DNA of 64,000 nucleotides from Macrophomina tecta (Eukaryota > Ascomycota > Dothideomycetes > Botryosphaeriales > Botryosphaeriaceae): positions 62,001 through 126,000 of the forward strand of contig JAKSGN010000001.1 in the NCBI GenBank assembly GCA_024180945.1. Direction: 5' to 3'. The translations under genes were made by a program, and so were the position numbers. The notes below the pieces were generated by a model. It did no database searches, had not been told where the DNA came from, and saw only the letters and a program-made list of their open reading frames with translations. Below are positions 22,039 to 30,947 of the stretch, in pieces; within the stretch, counting starts at the first letter, position 1; every line of letters begins with the position of its first letter.

Positions 22039-22541
22039 ATGGGTTCTCTCATAAGAGGAGAATTCTTTGCCTGGCTGGCTCTCAATCTCACCGCCCACGT
22101 CAATGCTGCAACCAATGGCACACTTCCCGCTCCTGAGCTCGTGGATCTGGGCTCTGGTGTTGTAGGTGACCTTCATCGACCAGTTGCCAGCGGGACGATG
22201 GCTGGTATCGCTGTGTATGTCATACATGCGCTTTTATGCTTGCACGGAGCTGGCTGGCCATGGGTATCCCGTCTTCTGTAGCAACAATAACGCCGGCAAA
22301 TCTGGATTCATGACAGACCTCGACTGGAAGGTATGATGCAAGAAGTGGGTTAGGCGTGTCTTATCTACGGAACCAGTCAGATATCAACAAGTTTTTGTGC
22401 TCCTTGGTCACAGTGGCGGCGGTGAAATGATGTCAGCATATCAAAATATTGTTGAGAATGAGTCGCAGCCAGTCAAGGACCTAGGAAGATTGACCAACGC
22501 TCCGACGACTTGGCTGGGCTGCCTTGAATCCAAAGGGTAGG
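22039..22541 (+). pseudogene. Decayed secreted alpha/beta-hydrolase
   Basis: Remnant of a serine hydrolase. It starts normally (MGSLIRGEFFAWLAL, signal-like; then PELVDLGSG). The conserved pieces then lie in different frames: AVYVIHA, TELAGHGYPVFCSNNNAGK, MMQEVG, GVSYLRNQSDINK, and the nucleophile elbow VLLGHSGGGEMMSAYQ. That requires at least four frameshifts, and no set of GT-AG introns repairs them. The 3' end stops at about 22541, before the region that would carry the catalytic acid and His. It lies 60 bp after the GH78 stop and tail to tail with the broken Baeyer-Villiger monooxygenase. Confidence 0.8.
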
Positions 22542-22619
22542 GATAAGCTTCGCCTCTTCCTTAACAATAACCAAGTATTAAAGGGCTCCTCCTATGGATG
22601 AAGCAGACTTAGCGTCTGA

Positions 22620-24242
22620 TCAGACTTTTTCAAGGCAAAAGCTCGACCAGCTCTCCAGCCCTGTCAGGCAATGTTGCCACCAGGAACGCATACCGCCGAA
22701 CCAGAGCAGAGGCTCCTTGTTCTTCCCCGGGATATTTGAACCATTCCACCAAGACGGGGTTTCCCGTGCGAATGTTTTGCTGTAAGCCTGCATGACCTTT
22801 TCTCTCCATTCAGATGCGGCGGAACTGGAAGGCTCGACGGTCTTGATATCTTCCTGGCGAGCTTTGTCGAGAAGTTTTGCGATCCATTCGACTTGCAACT
22901 TCAGAAACGGCGGTCCGTTAGCATTAGAAGTCGGCGCCTGCGGACCATACAATATGAAGGCATTCGGGACGTCCGGGACCATCATGCCAAGATAAGTGTG
23001 TATTCCATCCTTCCACTTCTCGTGGAGCTTCCTGTCGTTTTTATCCTCAATATTCATCTCATACAGGCTTCCCGTGACCGAATCGTACCCCGTAGCCACA
23101 ATGACGATGTCGAACTCGTGGAATTCCGTGGAGCTCTGTCCGCCAGTCACGACGCCTCCACTGGTGAACTCTTTAATGGGCGTCTGCTTAAGGTCAACCA
23201 ATTTGACGTTGGGTCTGTCGAGCATCTCGTAGTAGTCCATCTCTAAGCCTGCCCTTTTGCCGCCGATCCACTGAAACTGCTCGACCGGTGCGACAATGTC
23301 GCGTTTGATTGGGTCGGACATTCGGCTTCTGACTTTACTGACCCAGAACTGGTAAAGCTCGGCGTTTGCCGTCTTGTCAAAAGCATATTCGCAGTAGTTG
23401 GAGGACAAAATAGAGAATCCAGCCCTCGCTCAGAGCTCTTCGTACTGTTGCTCCCGCTGCTCTTCGGTCGCTTCGTAGAAAGAAAGATTGCACGAGTTGT
23501 AAGGGTAGCCCGAGTCGCTTTGATACTTGGCGTGCATGAATAAGGCGTCGTACATGTTTTTCATGCCTTCAGACTCCGCGATCGACAAGGTCCTTTGCCC
23601 CATGGGAAAGGCTGTGCAGGGCGTCCGGACGAAAACAGTTAGCTGGCAGTCGCCTTTCGCCAGCTCTTGCACAAGCTGTACGCCAGAAGCCCCTTGACCA
23701 ACCAGGCCAACCCTTTTGCCCTTGACATTGAGGTCGTCTGGCCATGCTGCAGGATGGATCAATCTGCCGGTGAATTTGTCCAAGCCCGGGAAGTTTGGGA
23801 TGTGGGGCTTGTTGGTGGTCCCGGCGGCGAAGATGGCGTACCGGGACTCAGCCGATAAACCTCCTTGGGTGCGAAAATGCCACGTGCTCGACGCTGAGTT
23901 GTATTTGGCTTCGACAACTTTAGCGTTGAAGATGGCGTCCTTGCGCAGATCTAGAGCCTGGGCAATGTGCATGAAGTATGCCCGAAGCTCGGAATGTCCT
24001 GGATATCGCTCTCGAAAGTTGAAGGACCGCCAAGCCAGCGGTACACTTAGCTGATATACAGGCGTCTCCGAATCGACCCGGGCTCCGGGATACCTGTTGA
24101 AGTGCCAGACCCCACCGAAGTCGCTGCCGGCTTCGAGAAGTTTGACAGAGTAGCCATGGCGTCGCAACTTCTCAAGGGCGTAGCAGCCGCCAAACCCGCC
24201 GCCAACGATGATGATGTCTGCGACCAGATCGGGTTGCGTCAT
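22620..24242 (-). pseudogene. Baeyer-Villiger monooxygenase with one in-frame nonsense codon
   Basis: Flavin-containing monooxygenase that would insert oxygen next to a ketone using NADPH and O2. The reading frame is continuous over ~540 codons except for one TGA at 23430-23432, between YEEL and ARAGFSI; related enzymes usually have Trp there (TGG to TGA would be a single G-to-A change). Before the stop come the FAD Rossmann motif IIVGGGFGGCYALEKL, the BVMO fingerprint FTGRLIHPAAWP (FxGxxxHxxxWP) and the NADPH site GLVGQGASGVQL. After it come the ATGYDSVTGSLYEM segment and DGIHTYLGMMVPDVPNAF. No GT-AG intron can remove the stop. The last ~25 residues do not look like a normal BVMO end. Either a recent pseudogene or a gene needing readthrough; I favour pseudogene. 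Confidence 0.85.
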
Positions 24243-24658
24243 AGCTGCGTTCTGTTTAGAGAATTACTTTTCAATTGGAGTCTGGTGGTTGTAAGTGCTC
24301 ACCGTAACCTTTGAGGGCTCCAAAAGTTTGGCCTCCAATTCTTTGCTTTCTTTTTGGTTTTCTGAAGAAGTCCAATGCAACGAGACAAGCTGTAATGCGT
24401 CATGTACCAAATCGAAGAAGCAGCCTTCGACAATATATTATATACTAAAACGGGCGAAAGGAAAGCAAGTACGGATAGCTTAGATTCCGTGTCCCGATTG
24501 TGGAGCAGTGTGGCAGGATGGATAGCGCAGATTCCGTGATCCGGATACCTATTATGCCGGTCCTCTGTTACTAGGTTTACTTAAGAGCTTATATGTAAAA
24601 ATTTAATTGTAACGGGATTTAATTTTTTTATTTATTTAGTAAATTATAAGGTAGTAGA
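24243..24658. other. Intergenic: BVMO upstream flank, AT-rich
   Basis: No gene. It holds the presumed promoter of the monooxygenase, then AT-rich sequence leading into a minisatellite. Confidence 0.4.
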
Positions 24659-24779
24659 TTTTAGAGCGATTCAACAGATGGTAGGTTCTAGAGCGATTCA
24701 AGAGATGGTGGGTTGTAGAGCAGTTCAAGATATGGTGGGTTTTGAAGCGATCCAAGACACGGTGGGTTTTAGAGCGATA
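24659..24779. repeat. 27-bp minisatellite, about 4.5 copies
   Basis: Tandem units start at 24659, 24686, 24713 and 24740, with a partial fifth at 24767. Each unit follows the pattern TTnTAGAGCGATTCAAGA then nATGGTGGG, with 2-6 substitutions between copies. It is not part of any supported ORF. Confidence 0.9.
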
Positions 24780-25107
24780 AGTAGGGGCTTAAGCGAAAAG
24801 TAGATTATTAAGTAATTATCCGTAACGGCAAATGCGCCGCGTGCGGGTGGCTGCGCAAACCGAGAGTCACTAGCAGGCGGCGGTTTGGTGATTACCTATC
24901 GAGATGTCTCGTATAGGGATGGCGTAGCCGACAGTTAAAGTCTTGACTTAGGAGCAACCCCCCATTGGCTGCTCGGTCTTACTGTGTCTCTCCGACCGCG
25001 GTAATCTTGTCCTCGGATTTAGCGCAGCGGGGAAAGGCTTCGCGATAAAGTCGACGTTCTCTTCTTTCCGGCTTTTCCACCTCTTACATATCGGAAGCAG
25101 CGCAGAA
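24780..25107. promoter_or_regulatory. Upstream region of the split transcription factor
   Basis: 328 bp between the minisatellite and the transcription factor ATG. No coding signal. Presumed promoter of the factor. Confidence 0.4.
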
Positions 25108-25426
25108 ATGCCAGCCGCCCCTAGGGACGCATCTAATCCGCCGACTCGGTGCTCTACATGCAATAAGTCGTACTCCACAAGCAGTCATCTGCGCCGCCAC
25201 GAGGCCACACGTGCGACAGGCCCCGCCCGTGAGCTAAGACAGCCAAGTAACCAAGGCGCAGACACCGGCGAACGGTCCACGAAGTGCCCTATCTGCAAAA
25301 AGACCTTCTCGCGAGTGTACGTCTGCCAAAGATGTAGACCGCACAAATACTGATAGAGCAGCGATGCGGTTCGCCGCCATATTAGGAAGTGTGCGCCGAG
25401 CGATGCCCGTAGCACCGTCTTACCAA

Positions 25427-25447
25427 CAGACATCCCAGTAATAAATA
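25427..25447 (+). repeat. hAT left terminal inverted repeat
   Basis: 21-bp end of the transposon beginning CAGACATCCC, immediately after the CTTACCAA target duplication. It pairs with the right end with one mismatch at position 11. Confidence 0.93.
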
Positions 25448-25962
25448 TATATTTATTATTAAGGGCATATTTATTGTTAAGCTTTTCCATAAGGATAATA
25501 ATATAGACGCTGCCAATAAATATATATTGTTAACTATTAATAATATAGGCCCACTATTTTCCAGCGCCAATTCCCCCAGAGTGTTTCAGATTAAATTGCA
25601 GTCTTGTACGCATATTACTGCTTATCAGGCCTCTAGATAGGAGGTGAACTCCAATGTTTGTAACTCCTAGCAACCGAAACTGCTGCCTCGCCATACCCGT
25701 CACGTTGCAAGTACGCAGTTCGTAATACATCAGCGACATATCTCTACACACGACAATGGACGTCAACATATCCTCACTGCCCCAATCCAATGCCCCGTCA
25801 AGTTCTTCCTCCGTGGTACCCTCTGACAGTGCCTCATAAGTTGCCAGCACACTGTCAGAACCCGAGGCATCGTCAGCTCAGCATACGGTCAAGAGACGGA
25901 AACTGAGAGCCACATCAACATGGGATCACTTTCGAGAAGCTCAAGGCGACGAGCCACGTACT

Positions 25963-28049
25963 ATGAGCGGGAAATTACTTCACTACTGCACGCGTTGTCG
26001 CAATCCATCCTGGTCAACCCACATATCTGGCAACGCCCGCTATCATCTCGAGAAGGCTCATCACATACTTGTTCGAGAGGATTCAAAATCTCAAAACAGG
26101 CGCCAACTAGCCATCGAAAATGCCTTCGCAAGAACAACCGGCAAGCGGCTGCAGCAAGTCAGGGAGAATGAGATGAACACTCTACGGAGTGTAATCAATG
26201 TCGATGCCTTTCGGGAGGCACAGATGTTGCTATCCGCACATAAACATTTACCGCTCAACTTCGTAACCTGGCCGGAATACCAGGCACTTCTGGCCGCGAT
26301 AAACCCTGCCGTTGAAGAGTTCCTAACTGATTCCGGTAGCACAGTTGCGGCGGACTTGGATAGGGCCTACGATGCGCATCAACAATCCGTAAAGGAATGG
26401 CTAGAACGTGCCCGGAGCCTCGTACACATTGCTATGGACGTATGGTCTTCTCCTCAGCGGAAGGCCTATATCGCTGTTCACGCCCAATGGGTTGACGAGG
26501 CCTACAAACCTCGGAAAGCATTGCTAGGGCTACCAAACCTCCGCCGCTCTCACGCCGGCACGGCTATGGCACCTCACTTGATGACGATTATCCGACAGTA
26601 CCACTTAGCGCCCCGAATCGGCTACTTCACTGGGGACAATGACGCAAAGAATGACACCTGTCTCCGCCAACTTGCTGTTGAGCTGTCGCAAGAGTACGGC
26701 CTTACACTTGACCCAGTGTCCTCTCGAACGCGGTGTGCCGGCCACATCATTAACTTGTCCCTTCAAGCCTTTCTCTTTGCAACTAGTGAGGACGCTCTGC
26801 AGGCCGCAATTGCGCAGGCGCAACACGAGGTAAATGATGTAACAGTTGCGGACGCGTTACACGACCAAATTCAGTCGAACACTTGTCACAAGAGTCACGA
26901 CAGGCGCAAGAAACGCCATGACACTGCCGGCTGGCGGAGCATCGGCCCAATGGGTAAACTCCACAACATTGCGGTGTTCATCCGTAATTCCACAGTGCGC
27001 AACGATGCATGGGATGACATTGCAGAAAAGGCGCTTGGAATTGACAATATCACCCGTTGGAACTCATGGTTCAAGTTGCTTGATGCGGCTATCAGCCAAG
27101 AGGGTCCATTGTCAATATTCCTCAACCAATACCACAACGAGCTGGAAGACGACATCCTCACACATGATGATTGGCAAGTACTCAAAATGACTCACGAGTT
27201 CTTGCAGCCGTTTTACCAAGCGACCTTGGAGCAGCAAATGGAGTGGGCATCAATAGATCAGGTGCTAGAGAATATGGATATTCTTTTCATGCAGTTTGAG
27301 AATGCCAAGGTAAGCCATGGACGGCTCGATCGATTACCAGACCTGGACTGATGTTAAAGCAGGGCAAATACGCCAGCAACGCGCGTATGGTTCATTCCAT
27401 TCACATGGGTTGGTGGGTTCTCTCGAAGTATTATGAAGAGAGTGACAGAAACCCAATATATGCCACGGCATTATTGCTCCATCCAGAAAAGCGCCAGAGG
27501 TACCTTGACCGCCACTGGGCAGAGGAATGGAGGCAGACCGCTATTGCTGGTGCACGGCAGCATTGGGCGAAGTACAAGGACCGGCCACTCCCGTCGGAGT
27601 CCGCGGCTCGGCTGAACGACGAACGACGGGAAGTAACACCGTACGAGCGTATCAAGCAGTCAATGAGTGTCTTGGATGAACCCGGAGATGAGGATGAATT
27701 CGAAAAATTCGTCAATTCTCCGCCAAGACCTATGACGACCAAAACACCGCTTGAATGGTGGTGTCGAGAAGAACAGAGGATTGAGTATCCACGTTTACAC
27801 CAATTGGCCATTGACATACTAAGTGTGCCGGCGATGTCCGACGATCCGGAACGGGTATTCTCTTGCGCAAGGCGGACAATTTCTTGGGACAGGGCACGGC
27901 TCTCGCCTGATACTATCGAGAAGCTTCAATGCCTGAGCAACTGGGTGAAGAATGACTTGGTCCGCAAAGTCTACGTGGCAGTAGATGGTAAGGTCATGGA
28001 TATTGCTGGCGGCAACGACGACATGCATGGCGCTTCAGTTTTATATTAA
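25963..28049 (+). CDS. hAT transposase (N-terminus interrupted by an in-frame stop)
   Basis: Transposase for cut-and-paste movement. The open part is join(25963..27309, 27360..28049); the 50-nt intron (GTAAGC...AAAG) joins FENAK to QGKYASNARMVH in phase. In the same frame, an upstream ATG at 25756 opens a Ser-rich leader stopped by TAA at 25837-25839, after which the frame is open through the BED-type finger (STWDHFREAQ, YCTRC, SGNARYHLEKAH). The BED finger therefore straddles the ATG at 25963 and is truncated if that ATG is used. The RNase H-like core shows MDVWSS and TGDNDAKND (catalytic Asp candidates) and CAGHIINLS. The C-terminal hAT dimerisation domain is clear: LEWWCREEQRIEYPRLHQLA, VPAMSDDPERVFSCARR, LSPDTIEKLQCLSNW. 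The TAA could be CAA altered at a CpA, as RIP would do. Otherwise intact, so a recent insertion. Confidence 0.9.
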
Positions 28050-28130
28050 TAATTATTGATAAGCTTAGCAATCGATAATAATATTAGGATCTGCCAATGA
28101 ATACATAAGAATATGTCAATATTATGTATT

Positions 28131-28151
28131 TATTTATTATTGGGATGTCTG
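28131..28151 (-). repeat. hAT right terminal inverted repeat
   Basis: 21-bp end ending GGGATGTCTG, directly followed by the second CTTACCAA copy at 28152..28159. Confidence 0.93.
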
Positions 28152-29946
28152 CTTACCAACAGCAAAGCGAGGCAGAAAGTGGCAAGCTTGCGACAGCTGC
28201 AGGCACAGTAAGCTGTCATGTGACACCGAAACGCCATGCACGCGCTGCCGTGAACGAGGAACCGCTTGTTCTTACCGACGTCTTGAACTTCACCATTCCC
28301 CGTCTTCTTCAAACAATGCAGCTGACAAGCAACACTGCTCCCCGGGAGTTGAACAAGACCGCGGCCACGAGCGTGTCTCTTCGTCAACTTCTGTCGATTT
28401 CCTTTTGAAATTTACGGACCCGTCAATGGGCAACATAGAAGCAGTCATTACAGAGCTAATGGCGCAAGATCACGATCAGCAGCCCATAGGCCACTTCGCT
28501 CCTTGGCCAGCATTGGAAACAACCTACGACTCCGCTGATCCTTACACGAGCGACGCGGATTGGCTGCTTCACGCGGCAGATGCCGTTTCCGACACACTGG
28601 AACAAGAGAGCCCGGCAGAGCGCACTGGAAAAACTGACAGGCTAGAAGTGCGAACAGGAGAGATCATCGATGGGCTCTCCAAAACACATCATGCTCTACC
28701 AGCTTGTGGCTTTGCCACCGAAAAGGCAGCATTCAACTGGGAGCTCGCGAGGTCCGTATTTACCATCCACAATCTTCGGCTCTTCATTCGAGCGTACTTC
28801 CGTCATGCGCACCAATACAATCCTGTCATCTATCCGCCTGCTTTCGACTGCGAGAAAACTTCCGCACGCCTTCTTCTGTCTGTTTTCCTATTCGGATCAA
28901 TGGTGTCAGCACCCTGTGATTCGACCTTAGCAGCACGCTGTTTCTTCGACCTTGCGGAAGAGTATATCTTCAGCCACACTATTTTCAGTCCCACTTACGA
29001 ATGGGCCTTACAAGGGGAAAGGCACCAAGGAAGCTCCGTGGCTGATATGGAAGTCCTCCAAGCGGCACAGGTCATCCAGGTTTTGCAAATTACCAGAAAT
29101 GACACCAAGACCAGGCGTAGGATACGGATCGATCGACACCCACGTCTTGTTGCCGCATTAAGACTATCGGGCTTGCTGTGCAATAAACGTAATTCTCAGG
29201 CTTCGAACTGGGAGAATTATATTAGACATGAAACAGGCGTAAGGTAAGCTAATCTTCAAGCATAAATGCATTCTCCTACTTAACATGCATATAGATTAGC
29301 GACCTGGTCATTTGTTAACGACGCATATCTCGCGACATTCTTCAACAATGTACCACAGATAATGCCTTCTGAACTTCTTAGCGACCTCCCCCGCCACGGG
29401 GATCTTTTCGAGCCAGAGACGGCCTTGGACTTCGAGCGCATGAGACCCTTAGATATCCAACGCTTGCAGCCTCCATCGGTTTCAGGCTTCATCCTATCGC
29501 TGTTCCAGGACACATGGCCGGGCCCACAGGACGATTTATACAGTTCTGTCACGTCTACTCATCTCCTCATCCTCGTCTTTGGTGAGCTCTCTTCCCCACT
29601 GGCGCCTTGGTATTAACGACGCGATTAACACTACATCATCAGCGTTACTCTCTGTAATAGCGAACCTCAGGACAAGCTATTTTGCCAACGTAGTCTCTAA
29701 GACGGTGCTCCGTGCAACAGACCGGTGGAGCAAATTTGGGATGCTGTGGCAGAAAGAAACCGGACCAAGCCACAGCAAGAGCAACAGCAAGGACTTGCAA
29801 GACATTCGTTAGAGTTCTTATGGCTAGCAAGAGCAGTAGTTCACGTTAGTCGATCGGGGGAGAAGACTTTTCAGTACATGCAGAGCATTGCGACGGACTC
29901 TCTCTACGACGTAAATTTCTTAATTCGTAAGTGTAGAGATATTTAG

Positions 29947-30947
29947 ACATTCTTCATTAGGCTTCTTGAGAGCCTACTACAAAGGGAATTTAAATTATAT
30001 AGAGATCATATGCGCGTCACCGTGACACTGCAAAGTAGCTATATATTAGGAACATCCCTGGGCAGCTTTATGTTACAACCTCCAGAACACACGGGCTTTA
30101 TAAGCCCACGGTCGCAACGCCCGCACGGGAGAACTGGCCTTAAGGAAAGACAGCGCGTACCGGCCTAGGCAAGACAGTAGTTAAGGCCCCGTACGGACAC
30201 GGCCCCCACGCGGCGGAGTAGATACTAGAAATAATAAAAGAGCCCGAAATCCCGCAGGGGAAGAACGCCCAGGAAGGATAGATAAGAAATCTAGAAAACG
30301 AGTTTCCAGTTTAAGAAACAAACGAGTTTCCAGTTTAAGAAACAAACGAGACAAAGACAGATGTAATATACGCACAAGGAAAGGATGCTCTCTACAAGCA
30401 TAACAAGTGGATGGGGAGTCACGCGAAAGCCCTTGGTGGCTAATGGCAGGGGCAGGTTCGTGTCTCAGTGTATTTTGTTGCACCCGAGTGACGCCGGTTT
30501 TGCAACCGACTGTAACAAGCTTCAGACGGCGCGATGGGCAGTCCGGCAAATCTGCTGTTCGAACGTTGAAGCCTGATGAAAGTTCCCGTCATTTATTTGA
30601 GGAAGAGCCCAAAGTCGAACAAAAAGCCAAGCCAGATGTGCGGAGTACCTTGCCAAGGGTGAATACAGAATTTGCACACGAGGATGGCTACACCGCCCTG
30701 GTAAGCTGCGCAGGTACATGAGCATGAGCTTGCCTGTGTGAAAGCAACAGAAAATCTGTATACCCCAGCCCGAGATGCTAGAAGCAGCTTAGTTTGGGAT
30801 AATATTCCTGTCTTCCTATATGGAGACATTAGGCGCAAACCCCCAAGGGCATTGATCTGCTCAACAATGTACGAAGAGAGGGTTTCTAAAGTCATATTTC
30901 TACGCAACAAATCTTAACACGGATGGGCGGTTGCATCCGCGTGATTC
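29947..30947. other. Intergenic interval
   Basis: About 1 kb. I see no gene with a domain or splice logic. The left part has GC/AT-mixed sequence of the kind seen in decayed retroelements, but no identifiable end or domain. A small direct repeat lies inside (separate entry). Confidence 0.4.
30298..30345. repeat. Perfect 24-bp tandem duplication
   Basis: Two identical adjacent units of ACGAGTTTCC then AGTTTAAGAAACAA (30298..30321 and 30322..30345), followed by a partial ACGAG. Noncoding. Confidence 0.9.

Larger units (their letters stand above)
25427..28151 (+). mobile_element. Complete hAT-family DNA transposon, 2725 bp
   Basis: Bounded by a perfect 8-bp target site duplication CTTACCAA (25419..25426 and 28152..28159), the size expected for hAT elements. 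Terminal inverted repeats of 21 bp match with one mismatch: the left reads CAGACATCCCAGTAATAAAT and the right, reversed, CAGACATCCCAATAATAAAT. The ends are AT-rich with subterminal repeats and enclose one transposase gene. It sits between the C2H2 and Zn2Cys6 coding parts of the host transcription factor. Confidence 0.95.
25108..29946 (+). pseudogene. C2H2 + Zn2Cys6 fungal transcription factor split by a hAT transposon
   Basis: Exon 1 25108..25316, intron 25317..25361, exon 2 up to 25426; the gene then resumes after the transposon at 28160. Taking out the element plus one target copy restores the frame exactly (PTAKRGRKWQ across the junction). The protein would have two C2H2-type fingers (CSTCNKSY...; CPICKKTFSRVDAVRRHIRKC pattern, the second formed only after splicing), a perfect Zn2Cys6 cluster CDSCRHSKLSCD...CTRC...C with 2-6-5-2-6 spacing, then a fungal-specific regulatory domain (GFATEKAAFNWELARSVF; LRLFIRAYFRHAHQYNPVIYP). 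Introns near 29246-29294 and 29581-29641 are in phase. A further frameshift lies near 29725, before QIWDAVAERNRT. In finger 1 the last His is replaced by Arg. It was presumably the local regulator of the BVMO/hydrolase block. Confidence 0.85.

Noticed and set aside
24659..24779. CRISPR array
   Set aside because: The units are adjacent tandem copies without spacers, in a eukaryotic genome; this is a minisatellite.
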